In this document: positions 15,982-24,957 of the stretch, piece by piece
Layout: the number at the start of each line of letters is the position of its first letter
Numbering within the stretch: the first letter of the stretch is position 1
From: Kaistia defluvii
Lineage (GTDB): Bacteria > Pseudomonadota > Alphaproteobacteria > Rhizobiales > Kaistiaceae
DNA: 64,000 nt
Direction: 5' to 3'
Assembly: GCF_040548815.1 (NCBI RefSeq)
Contig: NZ_JBEPSM010000001.1
Span: forward strand, 744,001 to 808,000
Notes under the pieces: model-generated
The model's database searches: none
Told to the model about the DNA's origin: nothing
The model's input: the letters and a program-made list of their open reading frames with translations, nothing else
Program-made: the position numbers and the translations under genes

Positions 15982-17796
15982 ATGTCCATGTCATCCAGCG
16001 ACGCACGGCGCGCCTTTCTCGGCGTAGAAGGATCCGTGACGGGGCGCCGCTGGACCGAACGGGTCGATGCGACCTCGAGCCTGGTCGCAACCGCCATGGC
16101 CCAGCGCCATGAGATCCCCGAGCTCGTCGCTCGTGTGCTGGCCGGCCGGGGCATCGCCCTTGACGACGCGGCGCATTTCCTCGATCCGAGCCTCCGCCGG
16201 CTGATGCCCGACCCGTCGGTGCTAACCGACATGGACGCCGCGGCCTCGCGTATCGCCGATGCGGTTGAAGCGGGCGAGCATGTCGCGATCTTCGGCGACT
16301 ACGACGTCGACGGCGCGACATCATCGGCGCTGCTGGCGCGCTTCCTGCGCCATCAAGGCGTCGAGACGCGCATCTACATTCCCGATCGCATCTTCGAGGG
16401 CTACGGCCCCAATCCCGACGCCATCCGTACCCTCGTCGAAGAGGGCGCGCAGCTGATCGTGACGGTCGACTGCGGCTCGACGAGTCATGAATCGCTCGCC
16501 GTTGCGCGCGATCTCGGCCGCCTCGCGGTGGTGCTCGACCATCACCAGATGGGCGCGGAACTGCCGCCGGCGCTCGCCGTAGTCAACCCGAACCGGCAGG
16601 ACGATCTCTCCGGCCTCGGCCATCTCGCCGCCGTCGGCGTCACCTTTCTGGCGATCGTCGCCACCAACCGCGAACTGCGCAAGCGCGGCTGGTATGGTCC
16701 GACCCGGCCGGAGCCGGACCTGCTGCAATGGCTCGATCTCGTGGCGCTCGGCACGGTCTGCGACGTCGTTCCGCTGATCGGCCTCAACCGCGCCTTCGTC
16801 ACCAAGGGCCTGTTGGCCGTGCGCCGCCGCGCCAATCCGGGACTGGCGGCGCTGTCGCAGGCCGCCCGCATCGACGCGCCGGTTGCGCCCTATCATCTCG
16901 GCTTCCTGCTCGGGCCCCGGATCAATGCCGGTGGCCGGATTGGCGATGCGGCGCTGGGCGCCCGATTGCTGTCGCTCGACGACCCGGCCGAGGCCGAGCG
17001 CATCGCCGTTGAACTCGATGGTCTGAACAAGCAGCGCCAAGCCATTGAAACATCGATGCTGGAAGAGGCGATTGCCGAGGCCGATGCGGAGATCGGCTCC
17101 GGCGAGGGGCCGGCCGTCATCGTTACCGCGAGCGACCGTTGGCATCCCGGCATTGTCGGGCTGATCGCCGCCCGCCTCAAGGAACGCTTCCGCCGCCCCG
17201 CCTTCGCTATCGCCCTGATGCCGAACGGGCTTGGCACCGGCTCGGGCCGGTCGGTGGCCGGCGTCGATCTCGGCGGGCTGGTTCGCGGGGCCGTCGAGCA
17301 GGGGCTACTGGTCAAGGGCGGCGGCCACGCCATGGCGGCGGGCCTCACCATCGAGCCCGCGAAATTCGCGGAATTCCGCGCTTTTCTCGAAGCCGGCGCT
17401 GCTGAAGCCTCGCGTCGGGCGCGACAGGCCGACCAGCTGCTGATAGACGGCGCGCTGACGGCCCGCGCCGCCACGCCCGATTTCATCGACATGGTGGAGA
17501 AGGCGGGGCCGTTCGGATCCGGCCATGCCGAGCCGGTCTTCGCCCTGCCGGCCCATATCGTCGGCTATGCCGATACGGTCGGCAACGGCCATGTAAAGGT
17601 CACGCTTTCCGGCGGCGACCAGAACTTGAAGGCGATCGCCTTCCGTGCCGCCGACAACGATCTCGGCCGCATGCTGCTTGGGTCCCGAGGCCGGCCGCTG
17701 CATGTCGCCGGCACGCTCTCGATCGACCATTGGCAGGGCAGGCGGCAATCGAGCTTCCGCATTCTAGACGTCGCGCAGCCGCAACCGCTGCGTTAA
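15982..17796 (+). CDS. recJ: Single-stranded-DNA-specific 5'-3' exonuclease RecJ
   Basis: Degrades 5'-ended single strands in recombination and mismatch repair. The 604-residue product starts at the ATG at 15982; an in-frame start at 15778 lies inside glpX and is rejected. A second ATG six bases on is also possible. The DHH phosphoesterase core is complete: FGDYDVDGATSSALL, VTVDCGST, VVLDHHQMG and the DHHA1 motif KGGGHAMAAGLTIE. A C-terminal OB-like part (QNLKAIAFRAADNDLG) follows. It works with MutL-dependent repair (mutL is at 30 kb), though the genes are not linked. Confidence 0.95.
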   Translation: MSMSSSDARRAFLGVEGSVTGRRWTERVDATSSLVATAMAQRHEIPELVARVLAGRGIALDDAAHFLDPSLRRLMPDPSVLTDMDAAASRIADAVEAGEHVAIFGDYDVDGATSSALLARFLRHQGVETRIYIPDRIFEGYGPNPDAIRTLVEEGAQLIVTVDCGSTSHESLAVARDLGRLAVVLDHHQMGAELPPALAVVNPNRQDDLSGLGHLAAVGVTFLAIVATNRELRKRGWYGPTRPEPDLLQWLDLVALGTVCDVVPLIGLNRAFVTKGLLAVRRRANPGLAALSQAARIDAPVAPYHLGFLLGPRINAGGRIGDAALGARLLSLDDPAEAERIAVELDGLNKQRQAIETSMLEEAIAEADAEIGSGEGPAVIVTASDRWHPGIVGLIAARLKERFRRPAFAIALMPNGLGTGSGRSVAGVDLGGLVRGAVEQGLLVKGGGHAMAAGLTIEPAKFAEFRAFLEAGAAEASRRARQADQLLIDGALTARAATPDFIDMVEKAGPFGSGHAEPVFALPAHIVGYADTVGNGHVKVTLSGGDQNLKAIAFRAADNDLGRMLLGSRGRPLHVAGTLSIDHWQGRRQSSFRILDVAQPQPLR

Positions 17797-17818
17797 CGGC
17801 GCCCTTCCGCGTTAACGC
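17790..17818 (+). terminator. Possible hairpin terminator at the recJ stop
   Basis: GCGTTAACG (17790-17798, containing the recJ TAA) can pair with CGTTAACGC (17810-17818) around an 11-base loop. No T tract follows, so it is weak as an intrinsic terminator. Confidence 0.35.
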
Positions 17819-18227
17819 CCCGTTAGCCCTGCGTCACCTCACCAGGCCGTCTTCGTCGCCTTGGACAACCCTGCCGCGCGTCCCATCATGGCGGTTGCAT
17901 TTTTTTCATCAGACTGCTGAACTAAATCCGTCCTGATTGAGAGTCGCTCCAATTGCACGCATGGATTGTGTGGCGTCTCGACCATCACGCCGGCCCTTGT
18001 CGGGTGCTGGGCGGGGGACCCTGGCCGGGCGTCGCCCCTGATCCGTCCGCCGGGGGACACGGGACGCGAATGTACGAGGCGTACAGTTCTGCCGGCCACG
18101 GGAGCGGAAGCTCCAAAGGGCCGACGGAACAAAGGCCCTACGACGAAGCGGGCGAAGAATCTTGCCTTAAGATTTTAGCTATGGTGAAATAATTGTAACG
18201 CCGCTAGAAGCGGCGGGGAGGACCGGC
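17819..18227 (+). other. Intergenic region upstream of the XRE-cupin regulator
   Basis: No supported gene. Short open frames on both strands lack ribosome sites and family features. The last 60 bases are AT-rich (around TTTTAGCTATGGTGAAATAATTG, split here only as a description of 18173-18195) and probably contain the promoter of the 18.2-28.7 kb operon, but no convincing -35/-10 pair is evident. A small hairpin GCCGC-TAGAA-GCGGC lies about 20 bases before the regulator ATG. Confidence 0.5.
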
Positions 18228-18884
18228 ATGAGCAGCGATCCCTTGAAGGTTGGATTGAAGATCCGAGATGCGCGCAAGCAGCGCCGGTTGACCCTGCAGC
18301 GGGTCGCCGAGGCGACGGGTCTTTCGATCGGCTTCCTGAGCCAGGTCGAGCGCGATATTACCACGCCGTCTCTATCCTCGCTGGTGACGATTGCCAAGGC
18401 GCTCGACCTGCCGGTCAGCGCTTTCCTGCACCAGCCGGATATTCCGAACGCGGTTTCGCGGCGCGAGGGCAGGGTGACTTACGGCATCAATCCGGCCTGG
18501 ATTTCCTATGAGCGGCTTTCGACGACGTTTCCGGGCCAGATGCTCAACGCCGTCAAGATGAACGTGCCGCCGCGCTATCTCTCCGAGACCTCGTCGCATG
18601 AGGGGGAGGAGGTCGTTTATGTGCTGAGCGGCTCCATCCGCTATGTGATCGACGAGACCATCTACGAATTGCATGCGGGGGATACCCTGCATTTTTCGGC
18701 CCATCGTCCGCACCGGGTGCACAACCCTGCCGATCATGTCGCCGAGGTTCTTTCTGTCGGGACGCAGCAGCTCTTCACGGATTCACCCCGCCATCAGGCC
18801 CAGTCCCATGCCGGGGCGGCGGATCCCCGCAAGAGCCAGGACAAGAACGCTGTTCACGACGTAGCCGAGGGTGAAACGAGGTAA
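18228..18884 (+). CDS. XRE-family transcriptional regulator with cupin sensor domain
   Basis: 218-residue regulator of the PuuR/HTH-cupin type. The N-terminal helix-turn-helix spans about residues 8-66 (VGLKIRDARKQRRLTLQRVA, then SIGFLSQVERDITTPSL). The C-terminal cupin spans about residues 105-185 (HEGEEVVYVLSGSIRYVID, ELHAGDTLHFSAHRPHRVHN) and would bind a small ligand. A GGGGAGGA ribosome site precedes the ATG. It is the first gene of a run continuing through an ABC importer, a GAF protein and hydantoinase subunits, so it likely controls that operon in response to the imported substrate or a product. Confidence 0.9.
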   Translation: MSSDPLKVGLKIRDARKQRRLTLQRVAEATGLSIGFLSQVERDITTPSLSSLVTIAKALDLPVSAFLHQPDIPNAVSRREGRVTYGINPAWISYERLSTTFPGQMLNAVKMNVPPRYLSETSSHEGEEVVYVLSGSIRYVIDETIYELHAGDTLHFSAHRPHRVHNPADHVAEVLSVGTQQLFTDSPRHQAQSHAGAADPRKSQDKNAVHDVAEGETR

Positions 18885-18888
18885 TGCG

Positions 18889-20487
18889 ATGAAGATGTTG
18901 CGTGCAACGCTGCTGCTGGCGGCGCTTTCGACGACGGCCCTGACCACGGCGCCGGCCTTTGCAGAGACGGTGCTCCGCCTCGACGAGGCGCCGGTCGGCG
19001 AGCTCGATCCGGGCAAGGCGTCGGACTATGCCGACTCGATCCTGATGTTCAATGTCTATGACACGCTGGTCGTGCCGACGGCGGGCAAGCCGGGCATGCA
19101 GCCGCACCTGGCGTCGAGCTGGACCGTCGATGGCAATGTCTACACCTTCACGTTGCGCGACGACGTCAAGTTCCATTCGGGCAACAAGCTGACGGCCGAT
19201 GACGTCGTCTATTCCTTCGATCGCATGATCGCGCTCGGGCAGGGCTTCTCCAACCTGTTCGTCGAGGATGTCGAGAAGGCCGAGGCGGTCGATGCCAAGA
19301 CAGTCAAGTTCACGCTGAAGGGCCCCTACGCCCCCTTCCTGTCGGCGCTCGTCCGCCTGCCGATCCTCGATTCGAAGCTCGCCAAGCAGCATCAGGCCGC
19401 CGGCAAGTACGGCGCATTCGGCGATTACTCGGAAGCCTGGCTGTCCGCGAACGATGCCGGCTCCGGCGCCTATGTCGTCGAGACGCAGAACCCGCAGTCG
19501 GAAACGGCGCTCGCCAAGTTCCCGGACTACTTCCTCGGCGCGACGCCGAAGTCGCCCGACAAGGTTCGCTTCCGCTACGGCCTGGAAGCCTCGACCGTCC
19601 GTGCGCTGCTGTCGAAGGGCGAGCATGACATCGGCTCGCAGTGGCTGCCGCCGGAAGTCGCCAAGGCGCTCGCGGCTGATGACAAGATGCAGCTGCTGAC
19701 CGAAACCGGCACCAACGTCTTCTACATCAAGCTGAACACGGCCAAGGCGCCGCTCGACGACGTCCATTGCCGCCGCGCGCTCACCTATGCGTTCGATTAT
19801 GCGACCGCCGCCAAGATGGTCGCGGTGAGCGATACCGTCTCGCTCGGCAAGCCGGCGAACGGCCCGATCCCGCATGGCATGCTCGGTTCCTCCAGCGAGG
19901 TGCCGAACTACGCGCAGGACCTGGAGAAGGCAAAGGCCGAGCTGGCGCAGTGCAAGTACAAGCCGGAAGAGGCGCCGCTGGAGATCTCCTGGATCGCCGA
20001 GGTGCCGCTGGAAGAGCGCTTCGCCCTGCTGATGCAGGCGAACTTCTCCAAGCTCGGCTTCAAGCCGGAAGTGAAGCGCGTGCCCTGGGCGCTGTTCACG
20101 GACATGGTGACCAAGCCCGAGACGACGCCGAACATCTCGCAGATCTTCAACAGCGCCACGACGCCGGATCCGGATTCGCTGCTGTTCAACACCTATCATT
20201 CCTCGGCCAAGGGTACCTGGCAGTCGCCGGAATATCTGCAGGACGCGGAAGTCGACAAGCTGCTCGAAGCCGGCCGCGCCGAAGTCGATCCCGCCAAACG
20301 CCAGAAGATCTACGAGGATCTGAGCCAGCGCCTGCGCGACCTCGCTCCGACGATCTATGCCTATGACCAGGTCGCCGTGTTCCCGGCCCGCAAGGCCGTG
20401 ACCGTGCCGGCGCTGTCGGATGACGCGCATCGCTATGCGCTGTCCGGCTATAGCTTCTCGTTCCGCGAAATGGAGATGGCGCCGTAA
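18889..20487 (+). CDS. Peptide-type ABC transporter substrate-binding protein (family 5)
   Basis: Periplasmic solute receptor of the DppA/OppA class, 532 residues from the ATG at 18889, four bases after the regulator stop with GAGG upstream. A Sec signal peptide (MLRATLLLAALSTTALTTAPAFA) is cleaved after AFA. The mature domain shows the family 5 signature (WTVDGNVYTFTLRDDVKFHSGNKLTADDVVYSFDRM, quoted here only in two overlapping parts of the 19120-19215 region). It probably binds a dipeptide-like or cyclic amide substrate. A palindromic repeat separates it from the permease genes, which may lower downstream expression relative to this abundant component. Confidence 0.92.
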   Translation: MKMLRATLLLAALSTTALTTAPAFAETVLRLDEAPVGELDPGKASDYADSILMFNVYDTLVVPTAGKPGMQPHLASSWTVDGNVYTFTLRDDVKFHSGNKLTADDVVYSFDRMIALGQGFSNLFVEDVEKAEAVDAKTVKFTLKGPYAPFLSALVRLPILDSKLAKQHQAAGKYGAFGDYSEAWLSANDAGSGAYVVETQNPQSETALAKFPDYFLGATPKSPDKVRFRYGLEASTVRALLSKGEHDIGSQWLPPEVAKALAADDKMQLLTETGTNVFYIKLNTAKAPLDDVHCRRALTYAFDYATAAKMVAVSDTVSLGKPANGPIPHGMLGSSSEVPNYAQDLEKAKAELAQCKYKPEEAPLEISWIAEVPLEERFALLMQANFSKLGFKPEVKRVPWALFTDMVTKPETTPNISQIFNSATTPDPDSLLFNTYHSSAKGTWQSPEYLQDAEVDKLLEAGRAEVDPAKRQKIYEDLSQRLRDLAPTIYAYDQVAVFPARKAVTVPALSDDAHRYALSGYSFSFREMEMAP

Positions 20488-20584
20488 GGCGCCGCCTTCC
20501 TCCGATCCGGCTCGTGGGCGCCTCTCTCCGGTCGCGCCCGCGAGCCTCTTCTTCGGAGCAGGGCTTGGGCTGGGCGTGGTGCTT

Positions 20585-20711
20585 TCACCTCTCCCTGGAG
20601 GGAGAGGTCGACGGCCGTAGGCCGGCGGGTGAGGGGTTGCGGCCTCACCGGATGGGTCCCTAAACCCTCACCCGGAGCTTCGCTCCGACCTCTCCCTCAG
20701 GGAGAGGTGAA
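20585..20711 (+). repeat. Palindromic repeat R2, copy a, inside the ABC operon
   Basis: About 127 bases. Ends are the hairpin ACCTCTCCCT-GGAGGGAGAGGT and its inverted partner CCTCTCCCTCAGGGAGAGG. The centre (GGGTGAGGGGTTGCGGCCTC then ACCGGATGGG) is shared, in reverse orientation, with copy b at 41251-41376 and copy c in cobN. It fills most of the 259-base gap between the binding-protein and first permease genes. Confidence 0.88.
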
Positions 20712-20746
20712 GACAGCGCTACAGAGGCCCAGCGAGCGGGTAGACC

Positions 20747-21775
20747 ATGGCGAACATCCTCCGATCCCTTCTGCATCGTCTCGGTGCCGCGCTGATCGTC
20801 ATGATCGGCATCTCGATGCTGATCTTCGCGATCGCCCGCGTCATGCCGGGCGACCCGGCCCGCATCGCGCTTGGACCCAACGCGACCGCCGAGCAGGTCG
20901 CGGCGCTCCGGCTGGAGCGGCATCTCGATGCCTCGCTGCCGGTGCAGTATTTCGAGTTCGTCAAATCGCTCGCCAAGGGCGATCTCGGCACGTCGCTCTA
21001 TACCAACCGCCCGGTCACGACGGATATCGCGCAGTTCCTGCCGGCGACGCTGGAACTGGTCCTCGTCTCCGGCATCCTGATGGTGCTGATCGGCCTGCCG
21101 CTCGGCATCCTCTCGGCCCATTTCCGCGGTCGGTTTCCGGATCATGTCGGCCGGCTGATCGCGCTGCTCGGCGTCTGCACGCCCGCCTTCGTCTGGGGCG
21201 TCATTCTTCAGCTCGTGCTCGGCTATTTCTGGGGCGCGTTTCCGATCGAAGGCCAGTTGGCCCAATCGACCGTGGCGCCGCCGCTGGTGACCGGCTTCAT
21301 GCTGATCGACACGCTGCTCGCCGGCGACGGGGCGGCCTTCCTCGACGCGCTGCACCACCTGATCCTGCCATCCCTGGCGCTGGCCATGTCGGGCCTTGGC
21401 CAGACGGCGCGGCTGACGCGCTCCAACATGAACGAGGTCTATGAGCGGCCCTATGTCGAGATGGCGCGCGCCTATGGCTTTCCCGCCAGGCGGATCGCTA
21501 ACCGATATGCCTTCCGGCCGGCGCTGATCCCGACCCTCACCATTCTCGGCCTGGAATTCGCGGCCATGCTCGGCAACGCCTTCCTGGTCGAGAAGGTGTT
21601 CGGCTGGCCGGGCCTGTCGCGCTACGGCGTCGAGGTGATCCTGCGCAAGGATCTCGACGCCATCGTCGGCACGGTGCTGATCATCGCGGCGGCCTTCCTG
21701 ATCGTAAACATCATCGTCGACATCCTGGTGAACGTCATCAATCCGCGCATCCGTCTCGCAGCGGGGAGGGCATAA
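20747..21775 (+). CDS. ABC transporter permease, DppB type
   Basis: Inner-membrane permease subunit of 342 residues for the peptide-type importer. It has the long N-terminal region with GATAEQVAALR-like NATAEQVAALRLERHLDASLP, six predicted membrane segments and the EAA loop (RLTRSNMNEVYERPYVEMAR, YGFPARRI). The ATG follows the R2 repeat by 35 bases with AGCGAG upstream. The next gene begins one base after its stop. The binding-protein dimer partner is the DppC-type subunit that follows. Confidence 0.93.
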   Translation: MANILRSLLHRLGAALIVMIGISMLIFAIARVMPGDPARIALGPNATAEQVAALRLERHLDASLPVQYFEFVKSLAKGDLGTSLYTNRPVTTDIAQFLPATLELVLVSGILMVLIGLPLGILSAHFRGRFPDHVGRLIALLGVCTPAFVWGVILQLVLGYFWGAFPIEGQLAQSTVAPPLVTGFMLIDTLLAGDGAAFLDALHHLILPSLALAMSGLGQTARLTRSNMNEVYERPYVEMARAYGFPARRIANRYAFRPALIPTLTILGLEFAAMLGNAFLVEKVFGWPGLSRYGVEVILRKDLDAIVGTVLIIAAAFLIVNIIVDILVNVINPRIRLAAGRA

Positions 21776-21776
21776 G

Positions 21777-22649
21777 ATGTCGGAACCTGGCTCCCCGGTC
21801 CTCGCCTCGCGCACGCGCTCCAAGGCCTGGACCGCCTATAGCGCCGATCCGCTTTCGGTGATCGGTCTCGTCATCGTCGTGGCGATCGTGGGGCTTGCGA
21901 TCTTCGCGCCCTTCGTCACGCCCTATCCCGACCATGTCGGGCCCACGGGTGATTTCGCGGCGATGAACGCGGCGCCGAGCGCGGACTTCTGGTTCGGCAC
22001 CGATGTGATCGGCCGCGATTTGTTCACCCGCATCATCTATGGCTACCGGCTGTCGCTGATCATGGCGACCGTCGTGCTCGCCATTGCGACGCCGATCGGC
22101 GTCATCGTCGGGCTCGTGGCTGGCTACAAGGGCGGCTGGACCGACTACATCCTCATGCGTATCACCGACGTGTTCCTGGCCGTACCGCCTCTGGTGCTGG
22201 CCATGGCGATCATGGGCTTCCTCGAGCCCACGCTGCTGAATGGCATGCTGGCGATCACCGCCATGTGGTGGCCCTGGTATGCGCGGCTGATCTACAACGT
22301 CACCCGCGCCGAGGCGCAGGAGGGCTATGTGTTGGCGGCCGAGACGGTCGGCGCGTCGACGGCGCACATCCTGTTCCGCGAGATCCTGCCGAACTGCTGG
22401 CCGTCCATCCTGACCAAGATGACGCTCGATATCGGCTTCGTCATACTGATGGCGTCCTCGCTCTCCTTCCTTGGCCTCGGCGTCCAGCCGCCGACGCCGG
22501 ATCTGGGCTCGATGGTCGCCGATGGCGCGAAATACATGCCCGATGCCTGGTGGCTGACGGTGTTCCCGGCGGTGGCGATCCTGCTGGTGGTGCTTGGCTT
22601 CAACCTGGTCGGCGACGGTCTGCGCGAAGCCTTCGAGGCGGAGAGCTGA
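21777..22649 (+). CDS. ABC transporter permease, DppC type
   Basis: Second inner-membrane permease, 290 residues. The N-terminal cytoplasmic stretch leads into a first membrane segment (VIGLVIVVAIVGLAIFAPFV), then the DppC-specific FGTDVIGRDLFTRIIYG motif before the transport domain. The EAA loop is YNVTRAEAQEGYVLAAETVG. It starts one base after dppB-type stop with GGGGAGGG just upstream, so translational coupling is likely. Confidence 0.93.
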   Translation: MSEPGSPVLASRTRSKAWTAYSADPLSVIGLVIVVAIVGLAIFAPFVTPYPDHVGPTGDFAAMNAAPSADFWFGTDVIGRDLFTRIIYGYRLSLIMATVVLAIATPIGVIVGLVAGYKGGWTDYILMRITDVFLAVPPLVLAMAIMGFLEPTLLNGMLAITAMWWPWYARLIYNVTRAEAQEGYVLAAETVGASTAHILFREILPNCWPSILTKMTLDIGFVILMASSLSFLGLGVQPPTPDLGSMVADGAKYMPDAWWLTVFPAVAILLVVLGFNLVGDGLREAFEAES

Positions 22650-22650
22650 G

Positions 22651-23556
22651 ATGGCCAGCAACACGCTTCAGAAGCCCGTCCTCACCATCCGCGACCTGCG
22701 CCTCGCCTTTGGCGATCGTCGTCATCCGACCCCGGTGCTGCACGGCATCTCGATGCATATCCAGCCGGGCGAGAAAGTGGCCCTTGTCGGCGAATCTGGT
22801 TCCGGCAAGTCGGTGACGGCGCGCCTCGCCATGGGCCTGCTGCAGGACCAGAAGCGGGTGCTTGTGTCGGGCTCGATCTTGTTCGACGGCATCGATGCCG
22901 CCAAAGGCGGTGCGGAAATCGCGCGGCGGCGGGGCAATCGCGTCGCCATGATCTTCCAGGATCCGACCTCGGCGCTGAACCCGACCTTCAAGATCCGCGG
23001 CCAGTTTCGCGACGTTCTGCGCTCCGGCGATCGTTCGATCTCCAACGATGAGGCAGATCGCAGGGCCGAGGCGGCTCTCGCCGAGGTCTCGATCCCGGAT
23101 CCGAAGCGGGCGCTCGATTCCTACGCCTTCCAGCTTTCCGGCGGCATGAACCAGCGCGTCATGATCGCCATGGCGCTCGCCAACCGGCCGCAGCTGCTGA
23201 TCGCCGACGAGCCGGGCACGGCGCTCGACGTCACGGTGCAGGCGCAGACGCTGAACCTGATGCATGAACTGACCGAGAAGACCGGCACCTCGGTGCTGCT
23301 GATCTCGCACAATCTCGGCGTCGTGCGCGAATTCGCCGACCGGGTCTATGTCATCTATCGCGGCAAGATCGTCGAGCACGGCACGACGGCGCAGCTCTTC
23401 AACGATCCGCGCCATCCCTATACCCGCGCGCTGCTCGCCGCGATCCCGAAGATCTCGGGCGGCGGCCTGCCGGACCTGCCCGAGCGCAGCCCCGAATTCG
23501 AGAACCCGCTGATCACCCATGAAGGCTGCGGCGAGCCGGTGGAGGCATCCGCATGA
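22651..23556 (+). CDS. ABC transporter ATP-binding protein, DppD type
   Basis: Cytoplasmic ATPase of 301 residues energising the importer. Walker A is GESGSGKSVTARL, the signature is LSGGMNQRVMIAMAL and Walker B is LLIADEPGTALDV. The C-terminal oligopeptide extension (HPYTRALLAAIPKI and following) is present, but it ends EGCGEPVEA and lacks the full cysteine cluster (CPxxxxxC) often seen in DppD, so an iron-sulfur site is doubtful. The ATG at 22651, one base after the previous stop, is preferred over an in-frame start at 22594 inside the upstream gene. Confidence 0.92.
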   Translation: MASNTLQKPVLTIRDLRLAFGDRRHPTPVLHGISMHIQPGEKVALVGESGSGKSVTARLAMGLLQDQKRVLVSGSILFDGIDAAKGGAEIARRRGNRVAMIFQDPTSALNPTFKIRGQFRDVLRSGDRSISNDEADRRAEAALAEVSIPDPKRALDSYAFQLSGGMNQRVMIAMALANRPQLLIADEPGTALDVTVQAQTLNLMHELTEKTGTSVLLISHNLGVVREFADRVYVIYRGKIVEHGTTAQLFNDPRHPYTRALLAAIPKISGGGLPDLPERSPEFENPLITHEGCGEPVEASA

Positions 23557-24386
23557 GCAAGGCCGGCGCACCCATCCTCGAACTCGATCGCCTCGGCAAG
23601 GTGTTCTCCGCCGATGGCCACAGCGTCGCGGCGCTGGACGATGTCTCGCTCGCCTTCACGCGCGGCGAGTGCCACGCCATTGTCGGCGAGAGCGGATCCG
23701 GCAAGACGACGCTCGCCAACCTCGTGCTCGGCCTGATCGGCGCCACCTCGGGCGAAATCCGCTTCGATGGCGCGCCGCTGGGACGAAGCCGGACACGGGA
23801 GCAGAAGCGGGCGATCCAGCTCGTGCAGCAGAACCCGCTTTCGGCGCTCAATCCGCGCCGCAGCGTCGGCGCTTCCATCCGCTTGCCGCTCGACGTGCAT
23901 GACCTCGTGCGCAGAAGCGAGCGCAATCAGCGCGTCGCCTCGTTGCTGAAAGAGGTCGGCCTGGAGCCCGAACATGCCCGCCGCTCGCCGCGGGGCCTCT
24001 CCGGCGGCCAGCGCCAGCGTATCGCCATTGCCCGGGCGCTTGCCTGCGAACCGGAGCTGCTGGTGCTGGACGAGCCGACCTCGGCCCTCGACGTGCTGGT
24101 GCAGGCGCGCGTGCTGCAATTGCTGCAGCGGCTGCGCCAGGAGCGGGGCCTGACCTACCTCTTCATCACGCACGACCTCGCCGTCGTGCGCGCCATCGCC
24201 GACCGGGTGAGCGTGTTCCAGAAGGGACGCCTCGTCGAGACCGGGCCGGTCGAAACCATCTTCTCCGATCCGAAGAGCGCCTATACGCGCGAATTGATCG
24301 GAGCCATTCCCGTCGTGACGGAGGCCGAGGCGGCACTGCGCGCCGCCATCCGTGCCGGGGCGCCAGTCCCGGCCGGGGCCGAATAG
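23553..24386 (+). CDS. ABC transporter ATP-binding protein, DppF type
   Basis: Second ATPase, 277 residues. Walker A GESGSGKTTLANLVLG, Q loop QLVQQNPLSALNPRRS, signature LSGGQRQRIAIARAL, Walker B LLVLDEPTSALDV. Its ATG overlaps the DppD-type stop (ATGA), giving coupled synthesis of the heterodimer. The usual C-terminal Opp extension is short, ending at the KSAYTRELIGAIP segment plus a 35-residue tail. Confidence 0.93.
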   Translation: MSKAGAPILELDRLGKVFSADGHSVAALDDVSLAFTRGECHAIVGESGSGKTTLANLVLGLIGATSGEIRFDGAPLGRSRTREQKRAIQLVQQNPLSALNPRRSVGASIRLPLDVHDLVRRSERNQRVASLLKEVGLEPEHARRSPRGLSGGQRQRIAIARALACEPELLVLDEPTSALDVLVQARVLQLLQRLRQERGLTYLFITHDLAVVRAIADRVSVFQKGRLVETGPVETIFSDPKSAYTRELIGAIPVVTEAEAALRAAIRAGAPVPAGAE

Positions 24387-24398
24387 GAAGGAAACAGC

Positions 24399-24956
24399 AT
24401 GAGCACCACCGCAGAGCGGAACGCCGCCGATCCCGTGTTGGACCCCAAGGCCTGGGACGCGTTGATCGCAGCGCTTGGCGAACAGGACCAGCCGACCGCG
24501 ACGCTCGCCAAGGTCGAGGAACTCTACCAGCGCGAAGTGGGCGCGATCATCTTCACGGTGATGAGCGCGGATTTCGACACCGGCATGTCGCGCCGGCTCT
24601 ATTCCAACCATCCGCAGGAATACCCGACCTCCGGCTACAAGCAGTCGGCCGCCGGCAAGTGGAACGATCTCGTCTTCGGCGAGAAGAAGCCCTATGTCGC
24701 CAACACGATCGAGGAGATCGCCACCGTCTTCCACGACCATGAGCTGATCCAGTCGCTCGGCTGCGGTTCCTGCATCAACGTGCCGGTCGTGTTCGAGGGC
24801 AGCGTGCTCGGCACCATCAACATCCTCGACAAGGCCGGCGCCTACACGCCCGAAAAGGTCGAGCGCGCCATGGCGCTGCGCCCCTTCGCGGCGATCGGCA
24901 TCCTGGCCGCCACCGTCACCGAACAGGCGTCGAAGATCCGCGACGGGAAGGCCTGA
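24399..24956 (+). CDS. GAF domain protein of the hydantoinase operon
   Basis: 185-residue protein made almost entirely of one GAF domain. Segments YQREVGAIIFTVM, KPYVANTIEEIATVF, CINVPVVFEGSVLGTINILD and the closing YTPEKVERAMALRPFAAIGIL follow the fold order. It has only two cysteines, C122 and C125, in the tight motif GCGSC. This recalls the redox-active cysteines of the GAF-fold free methionine sulfoxide reductase, but the third expected cysteine is absent. It lies 12 bases after the ABC ATPase and ends one base before hyuA. A role as ligand or redox sensor, or as an accessory to the hydrolase, is inference. Confidence 0.8.
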   Translation: MSTTAERNAADPVLDPKAWDALIAALGEQDQPTATLAKVEELYQREVGAIIFTVMSADFDTGMSRRLYSNHPQEYPTSGYKQSAAGKWNDLVFGEKKPYVANTIEEIATVFHDHELIQSLGCGSCINVPVVFEGSVLGTINILDKAGAYTPEKVERAMALRPFAAIGILAATVTEQASKIRDGKA

Positions 24957-24957
24957 C

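Noticed and set aside
12357..16232. A 1291-codon minus-strand open frame across aminotransferase, hom and glpX
   Set aside because: Same reason: the plus-strand genes have full family motifs, while the antisense product resembles no protein family.
17953..18192. Short open frames upstream of the XRE-cupin regulator
   Set aside because: No ribosome site or recognisable protein features, and two overlapping frames are equally open, as expected by chance.
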